A DNA stretch of 64,000 nt, from contig NZ_JANBVH010000008.1 in assembly GCF_024273235.1 (NCBI RefSeq), positions 1 to 64,000 of the forward strand, written 5' to 3'. The notes below the pieces were generated by a model. It was not told where the DNA came from and did not search any database. It saw only the letters and a program-made list of their open reading frames with translations. Below are positions 15,917 through 25,115 of the stretch, in pieces (the first letter of the stretch is position 1; each line of letters begins with the position of its first letter). The DNA comes from Sphingomonas faeni. GTDB lineage: Bacteria > Pseudomonadota > Alphaproteobacteria > Sphingomonadales > Sphingomonadaceae. Both the position numbers and the translations under genes were made by a program.

Positions 15917-16767
15917 CGTATGACCGGCGGCTTGCCGAAGAGGCCGGCGTTATAGTCCTCGATCGCGCGGACGATTTCCTGACGCGTGTTCATGACGAAG
16001 GGGCCGTGAGAAACGACGGGTTCGCCGATCGGGTCGGCGTGGCCGTACAGGATCGTGGCGGGGGCTTCGGTGGTGACGGTGATGGTGTCGCCGTCCGGCG
16101 CGAACGTGGCGAGGTGGTGCGGCTTGATCAGCGTGCCGTTGGCCGAGGGGGTGCCGGCGACGACGTAGAAGAAGACCGCGCGGCCGCTCGGGGCTGGTAG
16201 GTCGACATGGGCGCCGGCTTCGAGTTCTACCGTCATCATCGCGACGTCGGTCAGCGATTCGATCGGGCCGTGCTGGTCTCCCAAACTGCCCGAGATCAGG
16301 TTGACGACGCCGCCCTCGACCGGGATCGCGGGAATGTCCTCGCGCTGGAGGCCGGTATAGGCGGGCTTGGTCATCTTGAGGCGGCCGGGGAGGTTGACCC
16401 AGAGTTGCAGGATCTCCAGCGGGCCGCCGTCGCGCTTGAACGAGGCGGGCGATATCTCCGCATGGATCAGGCCCGAGCCTGCGGTCATCCACTGGACGCC
16501 GCCGGCGCGGATGACGCTTTCGTGGCCGCCGCTGTCGAGATGCGCCATCTCGCCTTCCAAGATGAAGCTGACCGTCTCGAACCCGCGGTGCGGATGCGGG
16601 CCGAACGGGAGGCCGTTGTTGCCGGGGCGATAGGTCTGCGGGCCGTGATGGTTGAGGAACAGGAACGGGTCGACCTGCGGCAGGCCCGGCCCCGGTAGCG
16701 GGCGGCGGGTGACAAGATCGGCGATATCGTCGCGCTGGGCCGGATACTGGTTGAGGACCTGCCGCAT
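15913..16767 (-). CDS. Pirin family protein
   Basis: Bicupin of 284 residues. The iron site is visible in FGPHPHRGFET (His about 58 and 60) and GVQWMTAGSGLIHAE (His and Glu about 100). Family members include quercetin 2,3-dioxygenases and redox-sensing regulators; substrate cannot be told from sequence. The stop codon shares a CTAG palindrome with the stop of the convergent cyclophilin gene. The start lies 1 base after the FMN reductase stop, so the two are surely co-transcribed. With the extradiol dioxygenase further upstream, the group suggests handling of aromatic or quinone-like compounds, which is inference. Confidence 0.93.
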   Translation of the reverse strand: MRQVLNQYPAQRDDIADLVTRRPLPGPGLPQVDPFLFLNHHGPQTYRPGNNGLPFGPHPHRGFETVSFILEGEMAHLDSGGHESVIRAGGVQWMTAGSGLIHAEISPASFKRDGGPLEILQLWVNLPGRLKMTKPAYTGLQREDIPAIPVEGGVVNLISGSLGDQHGPIESLTDVAMMTVELEAGAHVDLPAPSGRAVFFYVVAGTPSANGTLIKPHHLATFAPDGDTITVTTEAPATILYGHADPIGEPVVSHGPFVMNTRQEIVRAIEDYNAGLFGKPPVIR

Positions 16768-16768
16768 G

Positions 16769-17341
16769 TCAGGACGCCTCGCGGTCGGCAGCGGTCGGGC
16801 GGGCGATGTCGGCGAGCAGGTCGTCTATGCCGCCGACGAGGAAGTCGAGCGTGCGCTGGTCGGTGAGGCGACCGTCGGCGATCTTCTCGTGCACCGCGCC
16901 GACGACCGCCTGGGGACGCAGGACCGTCCGGGCGCCGATCGAGGCGAGCGTCTCGTTCAGTTGCGCGTGAGCCCGCGCGCCACCGACTGCGCCGGGCGAG
17001 GCGGTGAGCGTGAAGACCGGTTTGCCCGTCAGCGTCGCCTTGCCGTGCGGGCGCGAGGCCCAGTCGAGCGCGTTCTTCAGGACGCCGGAGATGCCGTGAT
17101 TATATTCGGGGGCTGCGATGACGATCCCATCGGCCGCGCCGATCGCCGCGCGCAAGGCTGCGACGGCGGCGGGGGGCGTGTCGGTGTCGGCGTCCTGGTC
17201 GTAGAGCGGCACGTCGTTCAACGCGAAGATCGTGAGCGCGGCCTTGTCGGCGACCGCTTCGCCGAGCGTGGTCAGGATCGCGGTGTTGTACGAGCCGCGG
17301 CGCAGGCTGCCGGAGATGGCGAGCAGGACGGGAAGGGGCAT
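16769..17341 (-). CDS. NADPH-dependent FMN reductase family protein
   Basis: Flavodoxin-like reductase of 190 residues. SGSLRRGSYNTA (about 10-21) is the phosphate-binding loop for FMN and PEYNHGISGVLKNALDW (about 77-93) the signature loop of the NAD(P)H:quinone/azo reductase group. It probably reduces quinones or supplies reduced FMN in the cytosol. The start at 17341 is chosen because an earlier in-frame ATG would translate a family A repeat. It is the middle gene of a dioxygenase - reductase - pirin group; the family A repeat separates it from the dioxygenase gene, so a separate promoter or a processed transcript is possible. Confidence 0.92.
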   Translation of the reverse strand: MPLPVLLAISGSLRRGSYNTAILTTLGEAVADKAALTIFALNDVPLYDQDADTDTPPAAVAALRAAIGAADGIVIAAPEYNHGISGVLKNALDWASRPHGKATLTGKPVFTLTASPGAVGGARAHAQLNETLASIGARTVLRPQAVVGAVHEKIADGRLTDQRTLDFLVGGIDDLLADIARPTAADREAS

Positions 17342-17374
17342 GCAAATTCCTTTAGCGTATTGAACGATGAATGG

Positions 17375-17499
17375 ATCCTCCCCCGCCAGGGGGAGGTGGC
17401 TGGCGCTTGCCAGACGGAGGGGGAGGAAAGGGAGAACTGCTGTTCCGTTTCCTCCCCCTCCGTCACCTTCGGTGCCACCTCCCCCTGGCGGGGGAGGAT
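17375..17499. repeat. Family A palindromic element (copy 2, inverted)
   Basis: Same unit as at 3051 but in the opposite orientation: the left half now carries GGCTGGCGCTTGCCAGACGG and the right half CCGTCACCTTCGGTGCC. Sits between two minus-strand genes of one probable operon. Confidence 0.92.
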
Positions 17500-17528
17500 C
17501 GTGGAGCGCCGGTGGCCGCCTGACCTCA

Positions 17529-18323
17529 TCAGTTGAAACGGTAGCCGGAGATTGCGGTTTGCAGGACGCGTTCACCGTAGACCTGCGCCCCGGGTTGGTC
17601 GGAGGCGCCGGCGGCGACCATCAGCGGCAGGAGGTGCTCCTCGCGAGGTTGCGAGAGGCGGCCGGCGGGGGCTTCGGCCCAGCCGGCTAGCGCTGCCGCC
17701 CGGGCGGTCGGTTCGAACTCGACCGCGGCGGTCAGCCATTGGTCGAAGGCTTCGGACGGCGCGGTAAACCGGGGGTCGCCATAGCCGCGCATATTGTGGA
17801 AGCTCATGCCAGAGCCGACGATCAGGACGCCTTCGTCGCGTAAGGGGGCGAGTGCGCGGCCGGCGGCAGCGTGGAGCGCTGGGTCTAGATCGCCGTCTAC
17901 CGACATCTCGACGACCGGGATGTCGGCGTCGGGAAATGCGACTTTCATTGGGATGAAGACGCCGTGGTCAAGGCCGCGGGTCGGATCGACGGTGGCGGTC
18001 AGGCCAGCACCGCGGATCAGGTCGGCGGCACGGGCGGCCAGCGCGGGATCGCCGGGGGCGTCGTAGCGCAGCTCGTAGGTGTGCTGGGGGAAGCCGCCGT
18101 AGTCGTAGATCAACGGCGGGGTGGCGGCACCGGTGAAGGCGAAGCCGCGCGTTTCCCAATGGCCGGAGACGACGAGGATTGCCTTGGGCTTTTCGGGCAG
18201 CGAGGCGGCAATCGACCGGAGGTACGCGGCCATGCCGGTCCAGTTGCCGGCGGGGTCATCCATGAAGAAACAGGGCCCGCCACCGTGCGGGATGAAGAGG
18301 CTTGGCTGGCGGATGTTGGTCAT
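17529..18323 (-). CDS. DODA-type extradiol ring-opening dioxygenase (LigB superfamily)
   Basis: A 264-residue class III extradiol dioxygenase of the 4,5-DOPA-dioxygenase/YgiD type. Metal-site histidines are visible in IPHGGGPCFF (about 10-19), VSGHWETRG (about 52-60), RGLDHGVFIPM (about 116) and REEHLLPLM (about 228). Relatives open catecholic rings such as DOPA, but many have unknown substrates. No signal peptide. It heads a group with an FMN reductase and a pirin on the same strand. Good family call; substrate unknown. Confidence 0.92.
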   Translation of the reverse strand: MTNIRQPSLFIPHGGGPCFFMDDPAGNWTGMAAYLRSIAASLPEKPKAILVVSGHWETRGFAFTGAATPPLIYDYGGFPQHTYELRYDAPGDPALAARAADLIRGAGLTATVDPTRGLDHGVFIPMKVAFPDADIPVVEMSVDGDLDPALHAAAGRALAPLRDEGVLIVGSGMSFHNMRGYGDPRFTAPSEAFDQWLTAAVEFEPTARAAALAGWAEAPAGRLSQPREEHLLPLMVAAGASDQPGAQVYGERVLQTAISGYRFN

Positions 18324-18399
18324 GATCTGGAGGTAGGCGGCGGTGGCGGCAATCGGAAGGCCGCGAATGGCAACGCTGCGTTGCCGGTTGGCGCGGCGG

Positions 18400-19458
18400 T
18401 CAGGTCCAGTAGAGGATCCGAGCCTCCGGGAGCTTGGCGGCGATCTCGTCCTGGAAGAAGCTGCGGAGCGCGCGCATCGTGTCGGCGTCGTAGACGTATT
18501 TGGTCGAGCCGAACTTGGTGCGTTTCTGCGTGCGGTTGGCCATGCTGAGGTCGAGTGACGAGCCGGGGTACCAGGTTTCGAGCACCGCCTTCGAGCCAGG
18601 CGTGTAGCGATGGGTGATCAGTTCGATCGTTACGTCGGGAACGTCGGCGAGCATCCTGCCCGCCTCCGCCAGCAATTTGCCATAGGCCTCGCGCCAGCCT
18701 TCCGCGGCGATGATCGGGGCGACCGTCAGGCCGATCCTGTAGCCGGCGTCCGCCATTTTCCGCAGCGCCGCCAGCCGCGCGGCGACGGGGCTCGTGCCGC
18801 CTTCGAAGCGCGCATAGGCGGCGGGGTTGATCGAGGCGCGCATGCGGGTGCGGCCGCGGTGGTCTAGCGTCAGCAATGGCTCGACCGCGTCGAACTTCGT
18901 CGTGAAGCGCAGTTGCACGTCCGCTTCCCACGCGCCGAAATGCGCGATCAGCGCGGAGAGCGATCCGGTGACGTGCTCGATGCCGAGCGGATCGGTGTAG
19001 CAGGACGCCTCGAACGTGGTGCCTTCGTGCGCGCGGGCGGTCGAGCGCGAGGTGACAATGCCCTGGCCGAGATGCGCGGGGAGTTCGGCGAGGATTTCGG
19101 GCAGGTTTGCGTAGACGCGGGTGATCGGCGGGCCCTTCAACGAGCCGGCGAGGTAGCAATAGCCGCAATGCGCGGGGCAACCTTCGGCGAGGTCGATCCG
19201 CCAGTCGGCGCTGGGGGCGATCGGCTGGAGCTTTCGCTTGGACGGTGGCGCGACGACCAGCGCGAGCGTCGCCTTGGCCTCGGCATAGGCGCGGCGGAAG
19301 TCGTCGGGGAGGTCGAGCTTGAGGCGGTCGCTCGGCAGGGTCGTGATGGGGATGCCTAGCGCGGTGGCTCGTTCCAAGATCGACGCGCCGTGGTCCCAGG
19401 TCAGCGCGGACGGGGTCGCGAGCAGGCGGCCGGGTTGCCAGAGTTTTTGGGAACGCAT
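18400..19458 (-). CDS. Spore-photoproduct-lyase-like radical SAM protein
   Basis: The 352-residue protein has the radical SAM cluster CPAHCGYC (Cys 94, 98, 101) and the extended layout of SplB: FEASCYTDPLGIEHVTGSL with Cys 153 in the place where Bacillus SplB has the cysteine that returns a hydrogen atom during repair, RMRASINPAAYARFEGGTS, VAPIIAAEGW and a C-terminal KYVYDADTM. SplB reverses the UV lesion spore photoproduct. A non-spore-former may use it on a related pyrimidine lesion, but that is inference. It lies in the same direction as, and 76 bases upstream of, the dioxygenase gene and 36 bases after the regA end. Confidence 0.88.
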   Translation of the reverse strand: MRSQKLWQPGRLLATPSALTWDHGASILERATALGIPITTLPSDRLKLDLPDDFRRAYAEAKATLALVVAPPSKRKLQPIAPSADWRIDLAEGCPAHCGYCYLAGSLKGPPITRVYANLPEILAELPAHLGQGIVTSRSTARAHEGTTFEASCYTDPLGIEHVTGSLSALIAHFGAWEADVQLRFTTKFDAVEPLLTLDHRGRTRMRASINPAAYARFEGGTSPVAARLAALRKMADAGYRIGLTVAPIIAAEGWREAYGKLLAEAGRMLADVPDVTIELITHRYTPGSKAVLETWYPGSSLDLSMANRTQKRTKFGSTKYVYDADTMRALRSFFQDEIAAKLPEARILYWT

Positions 19459-19494
19459 CGAAGGACAACGCGGGCCATCGCCGATGCGTTGCCG

Positions 19495-20028
19495 CTATTT
19501 GACCGGGCGCTTCTCGAGCTTACGCGCGAGCGTGCGGCGGTGCATGCCGAGGCGGCGCGCGGTCTCGGAGATGTTGAAGTCGGTTTCGGCGAGCGTGGTG
19601 TGGATACGCTCCCATTCGAGCGTCTTGATCGAGGTCGGGCGTTCGGAGAGTTCAGTGTCGACGCTACCCTCGGTGCGATCGAACGCAGCTTCAATGTCGT
19701 CGGTGTTCGAGGGTTTGACGAGGTAATGCGACGCGCCGAGCTTGATCGCCTCGACCGCGGTGGCGATGCTCGCGAAGCCGGTGAGGACGACGACGATGAT
19801 GTCGGGATCGTGCGCGTGGAGCGTCTGGACGCAGACGAGGCCGGACGCGCCGCCGAGCTTCAGGTCGACGACGGCATAGCGCGGCGTGCGGTCGGCGAGT
19901 TGTTCGACGAGCTCCTCGTGGCTGGCGGCCTGCATCACTTCGTAGCCGCGGCGTTCGAACGAGCGGCGAAGCGTGCGGGCGAACGTCTCGTCGTCCTCGA
20001 CGATCGCGAGCAGGGCGGGTTCGCTCAT
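19495..20028 (-). CDS. regA: Redox response regulator, RegA/ActR/PrrA family
   Basis: A 177-residue two-domain regulator: a receiver domain with the acidic pocket EDD (11-13) and phospho-acceptor Asp 55 in VVDLKLGGASG, a lysine in VKPS (about 105), and a short Fis-type helix-turn-helix at the C-terminus (NISETARRLGMHRRTLARKL). This is the size and build of RegA/PrrA/ActR, which control respiration, photosynthesis and redox genes in alphaproteobacteria. The gene starts 10 bases after the kinase gene with GAGGA as ribosome-binding site. Being the last gene of the cyo operon, it may regulate the oxidase it is transcribed with. Confidence 0.93.
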   Translation of the reverse strand: MSEPALLAIVEDDETFARTLRRSFERRGYEVMQAASHEELVEQLADRTPRYAVVDLKLGGASGLVCVQTLHAHDPDIIVVVLTGFASIATAVEAIKLGASHYLVKPSNTDDIEAAFDRTEGSVDTELSERPTSIKTLEWERIHTTLAETDFNISETARRLGMHRRTLARKLEKRPVK

Positions 20029-20038
20029 GCCGGAGTCC

Positions 20039-21352
20039 TCACGAGAGCGCGATCGCCGAGAGAGGCATGCTGATCGTGACTTCCGCGCCGCCGTCGTCGC
20101 AGTTCACGACGGACACGCCGCCACCGAGCTTGCGCATGACGTTGACCGCGAGGAACAGGCCGAGGCCGTGGCCGGGTTCGCGCTTGCTCGACTGATAGGG
20201 TTTGCCGAAGCTGGCGAGGCGCTCCTCGCTGAAGCCGGGGCCGCGGTCGCGGACGATCAGCGCGAGGTCGCCGTCGCTGCGTTCGCCGCGGAATGCGACC
20301 CAGTGCGGCGAGGCTTCGGCGGCGTTGTCGAGCACGTTGGCGATCACCTGTTTGAGCGCGGGGTCGGAGACGACCTGCGGATCGTCGCCGACTCGGGTGG
20401 TGTAGTCGAAATCGACCGAGGGGTGAACGGCGCGCCATTCGTCGACGATCGCGTCGAGGAACTGGTGGAGCGGCATGATCTCGGGCGCCTCGCCGCGCGC
20501 TTCGCCGGCGGAGAGCAGGATGCCGGTGACGATCGCCTTGCAGCGCTGCACCTCGGACTGCATCTCGACGATCTCGGCCTGGAGATCGGCGTCCTGCGCG
20601 AGCGTCGGCATGCGCCGCCAGTCGGCGAGGATGACGGCGATCGACGCCAAGGGCGTGCCGAGTTCGTGCGCGGCGCCGGACGCGAGCAGACCCATGCGGA
20701 CGATGTGATCCTCCTCCGCGGCCTGCTGGCGCAGGTCGGCGAGGCGGGTGTCGCGGGCGCGCAAGTTTCCGGTGATGCGGGTCATGAACAGCATCAGCAG
20801 CGTCGCGATCAGCATGAAGCAGAGCAGCGAGCCGATCGTGTAGAGCAGAAAATACTCGCCGCTGTAATCGGGGGGCAGGACCAGCGGGCGGTAGTAGAGC
20901 GTGAGCACCCCGAAACAGGCGGCGGTGACGACGACGATCGCCCAGCTCGACCAGCGATCGAGCAGCACTGCGCCGAGCACGACGTGGAGCAGGTAGAGCG
21001 AGATGAACGGGTTGGTGGCGCCACCTGCGAGGTAGAGCTGCGTGGTGAGCAGGCCGACGTCGAATAGGAGCGCCAGCAGGAGCTGGATATTCGCGCCCTT
21101 GCGCCAGCCGTAGAGCGGCATGCTGGCGAGGTTGAGGCCGACCGCGGCGGCGAGCGCGGCCATCATCGGGACGAGCGGGAGGTCGAAGCCGAGCCCGAAC
21201 CGCGCGAACAATATCGTGACGAACTGGCCGGCGACTGCGATCCAGCGCAGCGTCACGAGCTGCCGCATGTTGGCGTTGCCGGTCGCGTCGGTGCGGGCGG
21301 TGGCGAGCGCGAGCCAGCGTTGCCAGCCCTGGCGTGCGCCCGCAGAGGTCAT
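20039..21352 (-). CDS. regB: Redox sensor histidine kinase, RegB/PrrB family
   Basis: Inner-membrane kinase of 437 residues. Six transmembrane segments lie within about 32-195; between them GGATNPF (110-116) matches the GGxxNPF ubiquinone-sensing heptapeptide of RegB. The phospho-acceptor is His 229 in GAAHELGTPLAS. Cys 271 (QRCKAI), 42 residues on, matches the redox-active cysteine of RegB. The ATP domain has NVLDNAAEAS and RDRGPGFS. The ATG at 21352 overlaps the SURF1 stop (ATGA). Together with RegA this should report quinone-pool redox state. Placing it inside the quinol-oxidase operon links sensor and target. Confidence 0.94.
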   Translation of the reverse strand: MTSAGARQGWQRWLALATARTDATGNANMRQLVTLRWIAVAGQFVTILFARFGLGFDLPLVPMMAALAAAVGLNLASMPLYGWRKGANIQLLLALLFDVGLLTTQLYLAGGATNPFISLYLLHVVLGAVLLDRWSSWAIVVVTAACFGVLTLYYRPLVLPPDYSGEYFLLYTIGSLLCFMLIATLLMLFMTRITGNLRARDTRLADLRQQAAEEDHIVRMGLLASGAAHELGTPLASIAVILADWRRMPTLAQDADLQAEIVEMQSEVQRCKAIVTGILLSAGEARGEAPEIMPLHQFLDAIVDEWRAVHPSVDFDYTTRVGDDPQVVSDPALKQVIANVLDNAAEASPHWVAFRGERSDGDLALIVRDRGPGFSEERLASFGKPYQSSKREPGHGLGLFLAVNVMRKLGGGVSVVNCDDGGAEVTISMPLSAIALS

Positions 21353-22068
21353 GCCTCCTCTCGCCGCTTGCGTGCATCCTGGCGGACGAACACGACGAAC
21401 GCGACGATCGTCATCGCAGCGAGCGCGAACCAGGTCAGCATGTAGACGAAATGGTTGTTGGGGAAGGCGATGATCGTCAGGCCGCCGACCGGGGCGCCCG
21501 CGCCGGATTTGTCCGCATCGACGAAATAGGGCGCGACGTTCGACAGGCCTCGTGCAGCCGCGATCGCCGCGACGTCGCGCGAATACCATTTGCCCGTCGC
21601 GGGATCGTTGCTGCGGAGGAAGCCGCCCTTGGGTTCGGTGATGCGGAGATAGCCGGTGATCGTGACCGGGCCGACCGGCTTGGCATGCGCAACGCGCTGC
21701 TCGGGCGAAACATAGCCGCGGTTGACGAGGACGGTGAAGCCTTCGCGCGTCCGCAAGGGCGTGACGACCCAATAGCCGCTGCCGAGTGCGGTGGCGGCAC
21801 GCACCAGCGTCTCACGCGTATTGTCGAGGGTGCCGTCGAGGCGGATGCGGCGATAGGCGTCGGTGGTGGCGGTGATTGCGCCCCATGACGCTGGGCCGGG
21901 AGGGGCGGCCGGCGCGGCGTGCGCGCGGGCCGCGACCTGTTCGATCAGGTTGAGCTTCCAGGTACGGCGCTCGACCTGCCAGATGCCGAGCGCCATGAAC
22001 CCGGCGAACAGCAGCAGCGCGACCAGGCCTGCGACATAGACGGCAGGGCCCGGTCGCGTCTTCATCAC
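21349..22068 (-). CDS. SURF1 family oxidase assembly protein
   Basis: A 239-residue inner-membrane protein with an N-terminal helix (YVAGLVALLLFAGFMALGIWQVERR) and a C-terminal helix (YMLTWFALAAMTIVAFVVF) around a periplasmic domain; LGIWQVERRTWK, YVVTPLRTREG-like and VNRGYVS are family hallmarks. SURF1 assists haem insertion into haem-copper oxidases. Usually it accompanies aa3-type cytochrome c oxidases; here it follows cyoD of a quinol oxidase. The start is either GTG 22068 or ATG 22065; both overlap the cyoD stop. No haem O synthase gene is in this operon. Confidence 0.92.
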   Translation of the reverse strand: MMKTRPGPAVYVAGLVALLLFAGFMALGIWQVERRTWKLNLIEQVAARAHAAPAAPPGPASWGAITATTDAYRRIRLDGTLDNTRETLVRAATALGSGYWVVTPLRTREGFTVLVNRGYVSPEQRVAHAKPVGPVTITGYLRITEPKGGFLRSNDPATGKWYSRDVAAIAAARGLSNVAPYFVDADKSGAGAPVGGLTIIAFPNNHFVYMLTWFALAAMTIVAFVVFVRQDARKRREEA

Positions 22069-22451
22069 ATGTCTGCCGCGGCCTGCATCGGCATCATGTT
22101 CGTGTTCATGTGGTACATCACCCAGATCGATCCGCTGAGCGTGATGACGACGAGGATGATCGTGAAGATCAGCGCCATCATCGTCCAGCCACCCTCCGAC
22201 TTGCCGCTCATGTGCAGGAAGTAGATCATGTGGACGACGATCTGCGCGACCGCGAAGACCATCACGACCAGCGCGGCGGTCGACGGATCCTTGAACGCGT
22301 CGGTCATGACGATCCAGAACGGGATCGCGGTCAGGATGACCGAGAGGAAGAACCCCTTCAGATAGCTGCCACGCGTGCCATGCGCGGCATGGTCGTCGTG
22401 GCTGCCATGATCCGCATGCGCGTCATGCGTGGTTGCGTGCGTGTCGCTCAT
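22065..22451 (-). CDS. cyoD: Cytochrome o ubiquinol oxidase subunit IV
   Basis: Small subunit of 128 residues with a His/Asp-rich N-terminal tail (about 1-27, [20 protein letters not shown]) and three transmembrane helices starting at [19 protein letters not shown]. It stabilises the CuB site and assembly of the bo3 oxidase. The start at 22451 overlaps the cyoC stop (ATGA), and its own stop overlaps surf1. A longer upstream reading is out of frame with cyoC and rejected. The histidine-rich tail is longer than in E. coli CyoD (109 residues) and may bind metal. Confidence 0.93.
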   Translation of the reverse strand: MSDTHATTHDAHADHGSHDDHAAHGTRGSYLKGFFLSVILTAIPFWIVMTDAFKDPSTAALVVMVFAVAQIVVHMIYFLHMSGKSEGGWTMMALIFTIILVVITLSGSIWVMYHMNTNMMPMQAAADM

Positions 22452-23101
22452 CGTAGGGTGCCCATCAGATAGACGAAGGTGAAGACGCCGATCCAGATGA
22501 CGTCGAGGAAATGCCAGAACATGCTGAGGCACATCAGGCGGCGCTTGTTCGCGGCGATCAGGCCGTGCTTCTGGACCTGGACCATCAGCGTGACGAGCCA
22601 GATCAGGCCCATCGTGACGTGAAGGCCGTGGGTGCCGACCAGCGTGAAGAACGACGACAGGAACGCGCTGCGGGTCGGGCCCGCACCCTCGTGGATGAGG
22701 GTGGCGAACTCGTACATTTCGATCGACAGGAACGCGAGGCCGAACAGGCCGGTGAAGACCAGCCACATCTGCATGACGCGCTGGCGACCTTCCTCCATCG
22801 ACAGCATCGCGAAGCCGTAGGTGATCGACGAGAACAGCAGCATCGCGGTGTTCACCGCCACCAGCGGCAGCTCGAAGATCTCCTTCGGGCTGGGGCCGCC
22901 GGCATAGCTGTTGCCGAGCACGGCATAGGCCGCGAACAGCACCGCGAAGATGAGGCAATCGCTCATCAGGTACATCCAGAAGCCCAGCATCGTGCTGCCG
23001 CCGTCGGGATGCTCATGCTCGTCGAGGTCGTAGAATGAGACCGGCCCAGTTGAACCTTGGCGCGTCTCGTTCAGACCGTCCTTCATGGGTATTGCGGACA
23101 T
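22448..23101 (-). CDS. cyoC: Cytochrome o ubiquinol oxidase subunit III
   Basis: Five-helix COX3-like subunit of 217 residues without redox groups; it supports subunit I in the inner membrane. [35 protein letters not shown] and [17 protein letters not shown] are typical blocks, and the length is close to E. coli CyoC (204). Begins 4 bases after cyoB and overlaps cyoD by 4 bases. The N-terminal 25 residues are soluble and charged. Confidence 0.95.
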   Translation of the reverse strand: MSAIPMKDGLNETRQGSTGPVSFYDLDEHEHPDGGSTMLGFWMYLMSDCLIFAVLFAAYAVLGNSYAGGPSPKEIFELPLVAVNTAMLLFSSITYGFAMLSMEEGRQRVMQMWLVFTGLFGLAFLSIEMYEFATLIHEGAGPTRSAFLSSFFTLVGTHGLHVTMGLIWLVTLMVQVQKHGLIAANKRRLMCLSMFWHFLDVIWIGVFTFVYLMGTLR

Positions 23102-23105
23102 CGCG

Positions 23106-25106
23106 TCAGGCTCCCTGGGTCGCGAGCTGGCGAGTGCGCGCGTCCTCGCTGGCGATCACGTCCTCGACCGGGATGTGGAAGTCGCGCTTGTAGTTGAAGG
23201 TGTGGAAGATGGTCGTCGCGAAGATGCCGACCAGCGTCAGCCCGGCGAGCCACCAGATGTACCAGATCATCGCGAAGCCGAAGGCCACGCTCAGTCCGGC
23301 GAGCACGACGCCCGTTCCCGTACCGCTCGGCATGTGGATCGACTTGAAGCCACTGACCGGGCGAACCGCCTTGCGCTCCTTCATGTCGTACCAGGCGTCC
23401 AGGTCGTGGACGATCGGCGTGAACGCGAAGTTGTAGTCCGGCGGCGGCGACGAGGTCGCCCACTCGAGCGTGCGGCCGTTCCACGGATCGCCCGTGAGGT
23501 CGGCGAGCTTCTCGCGGTTCCGGATGCTGACGAAGATCTGCATCAGGAAGGCACCGATACCGGCGGCGATCAAGGCTGCACCAAAGGCGGCGATGACGAA
23601 CCAGATCTGCAGGTTCGGATCGTCGAAATAGCGCATGCGGCGGGTCACGCCCATCAGGCCGAGCACGTAGAGCGGCATGAAGGCGAAGTAGAAGCCCACG
23701 ACCCAGCACCAGAACGAGATCTTGCCCCACGTCTCGTTCAGCTTGAAGCCGAACGCCTTCGGGAACCAGTAGTTGATGCCGGCGAACATGCCGAACAGCG
23801 TGCCGCCGATGATCACGTTATGGAAATGCGCGACCAGGAACAGCGAGTTGTGCAGCACGAAGTCGGCGGGTGGCACCGCAAGGAGCACGCCGGTCATGCC
23901 ACCGATCGTGAAGGTCACCATGAAGGCGATCGTCCACATCATCGGCAGTTCGAACCGGATCCGGCCCTTGTACATCGTGAACAGCCAGTTGAAGATCTTG
24001 GCCCCAGTCGGGATCGAGATGATCATCGTGGTGATGCCGAAGAACGAGTTCACGCTCGCGCCCGACCCCATTGTGAAGAAGTGGTGCAGCCAGACGAGGT
24101 AGGCGAGGATCGTGATGACGAGCGTCGCATAGACCATCGAGCTGTAGCCGAAGAGGCGCTTGCCCGAGAAGGTCGAGGTGACCTCCGAGAAGATGCCGAA
24201 CGCCGGCAGGACCAGGATGTAGACCTCGGGGTGACCCCAGATCCAGATCAGGTTGACGTACATCATCGGGTTGCCGCCCGAGTCGTTCGTGAAGAACGCA
24301 GTGCCGATGTAGCGGTCGAGCGACAGCATCGCGAGAACCGCGGTCAGCACCGGGAAAGCGGCGACGATCAGGATGTTGGTGCAGAGCGACGTCCAGGTGA
24401 AGATGGGCATCTTCATCATGGTCATGCCGGGGGCGCGCATCTTGACGATGGTCGCGACCAGATTGACGCCGGACAAGAGTGTCCCGATGCCGGCGATCTG
24501 CAACGCCCAGATATAGTAATCGACACCGACGTCCGGCGAATACGCCAGTCCCGAGAGTGGCGGCATCGCGAGCCAGCCGGTCCGCGCGAACTCACCGATG
24601 AACAGCGACATCATGACGATCACGGCACCCGCCGCGGTCATCCAGAAGCTGAAATTGTTGAGGAACGGGAACGACACGTCGCGCGCACCGATCTGGAGCG
24701 GGACGACATAGTTCATCAGGCCCGTGACCAGCGGCATCGCCACGAAGAAGATCATGATCACGCCGTGCGCGGTGAAGACCTGATCATAGTGGTGCGCGGT
24801 CAAATATCCTTCGGACCCGTTGAACGCCATCGCCTGCTGCGCGCGCATCATGATCGCGTCGGAGAACCCGCGCAGCAGCATGACGATCGCCAGGATGATG
24901 TACATGATGCCGATCTTCTTGTGATCGACGCTGGTGAACCACTGGTTCCAGAGATAGCCCCAGACCTTGAAATAGGTCAGCGCCGCGACGAGGCCTGCGC
25001 CACCGATCGCCACCATCGCGAACGTCGCGACGACGATCGGTTCGTGCAGCGGCAGCGACTCCAGGGTCAGGCGGCCGAAGATTGTCTTCAACAGAGTGTC
25101 GTTCAT
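23106..25106 (-). CDS. cyoB: Cytochrome o ubiquinol oxidase subunit I
   Basis: Catalytic haem-copper subunit of 666 residues that oxidises ubiquinol, reduces oxygen to water and pumps protons. Counting residues, the low-spin haem ligand is His 114 (FTAHGV), CuB/Tyr cross-link His 293 and Tyr 297 ([15 protein letters not shown]), CuB His 342-343 (WLHHFF), and haem ligands lie in [12 protein letters not shown]. The quinol-site residues Arg 79, Asp 83 and His 106 are kept at a constant offset from E. coli CyoB, supporting a quinol rather than cytochrome c donor. Second gene of the operon, 9 bases after cyoA. Confidence 0.97.
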   Translation of the reverse strand: MNDTLLKTIFGRLTLESLPLHEPIVVATFAMVAIGGAGLVAALTYFKVWGYLWNQWFTSVDHKKIGIMYIILAIVMLLRGFSDAIMMRAQQAMAFNGSEGYLTAHHYDQVFTAHGVIMIFFVAMPLVTGLMNYVVPLQIGARDVSFPFLNNFSFWMTAAGAVIVMMSLFIGEFARTGWLAMPPLSGLAYSPDVGVDYYIWALQIAGIGTLLSGVNLVATIVKMRAPGMTMMKMPIFTWTSLCTNILIVAAFPVLTAVLAMLSLDRYIGTAFFTNDSGGNPMMYVNLIWIWGHPEVYILVLPAFGIFSEVTSTFSGKRLFGYSSMVYATLVITILAYLVWLHHFFTMGSGASVNSFFGITTMIISIPTGAKIFNWLFTMYKGRIRFELPMMWTIAFMVTFTIGGMTGVLLAVPPADFVLHNSLFLVAHFHNVIIGGTLFGMFAGINYWFPKAFGFKLNETWGKISFWCWVVGFYFAFMPLYVLGLMGVTRRMRYFDDPNLQIWFVIAAFGAALIAAGIGAFLMQIFVSIRNREKLADLTGDPWNGRTLEWATSSPPPDYNFAFTPIVHDLDAWYDMKERKAVRPVSGFKSIHMPSGTGTGVVLAGLSVAFGFAMIWYIWWLAGLTLVGIFATTIFHTFNYKRDFHIPVEDVIASEDARTRQLATQGA

Positions 25107-25115
25107 GATGGTTCT

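Noticed and set aside
18320..19468. Alternative 382-codon frame over the radical SAM gene
   Set aside because: Arg-rich shadow frame; the 352-residue frame has the CxxxCxxC cluster and family blocks.
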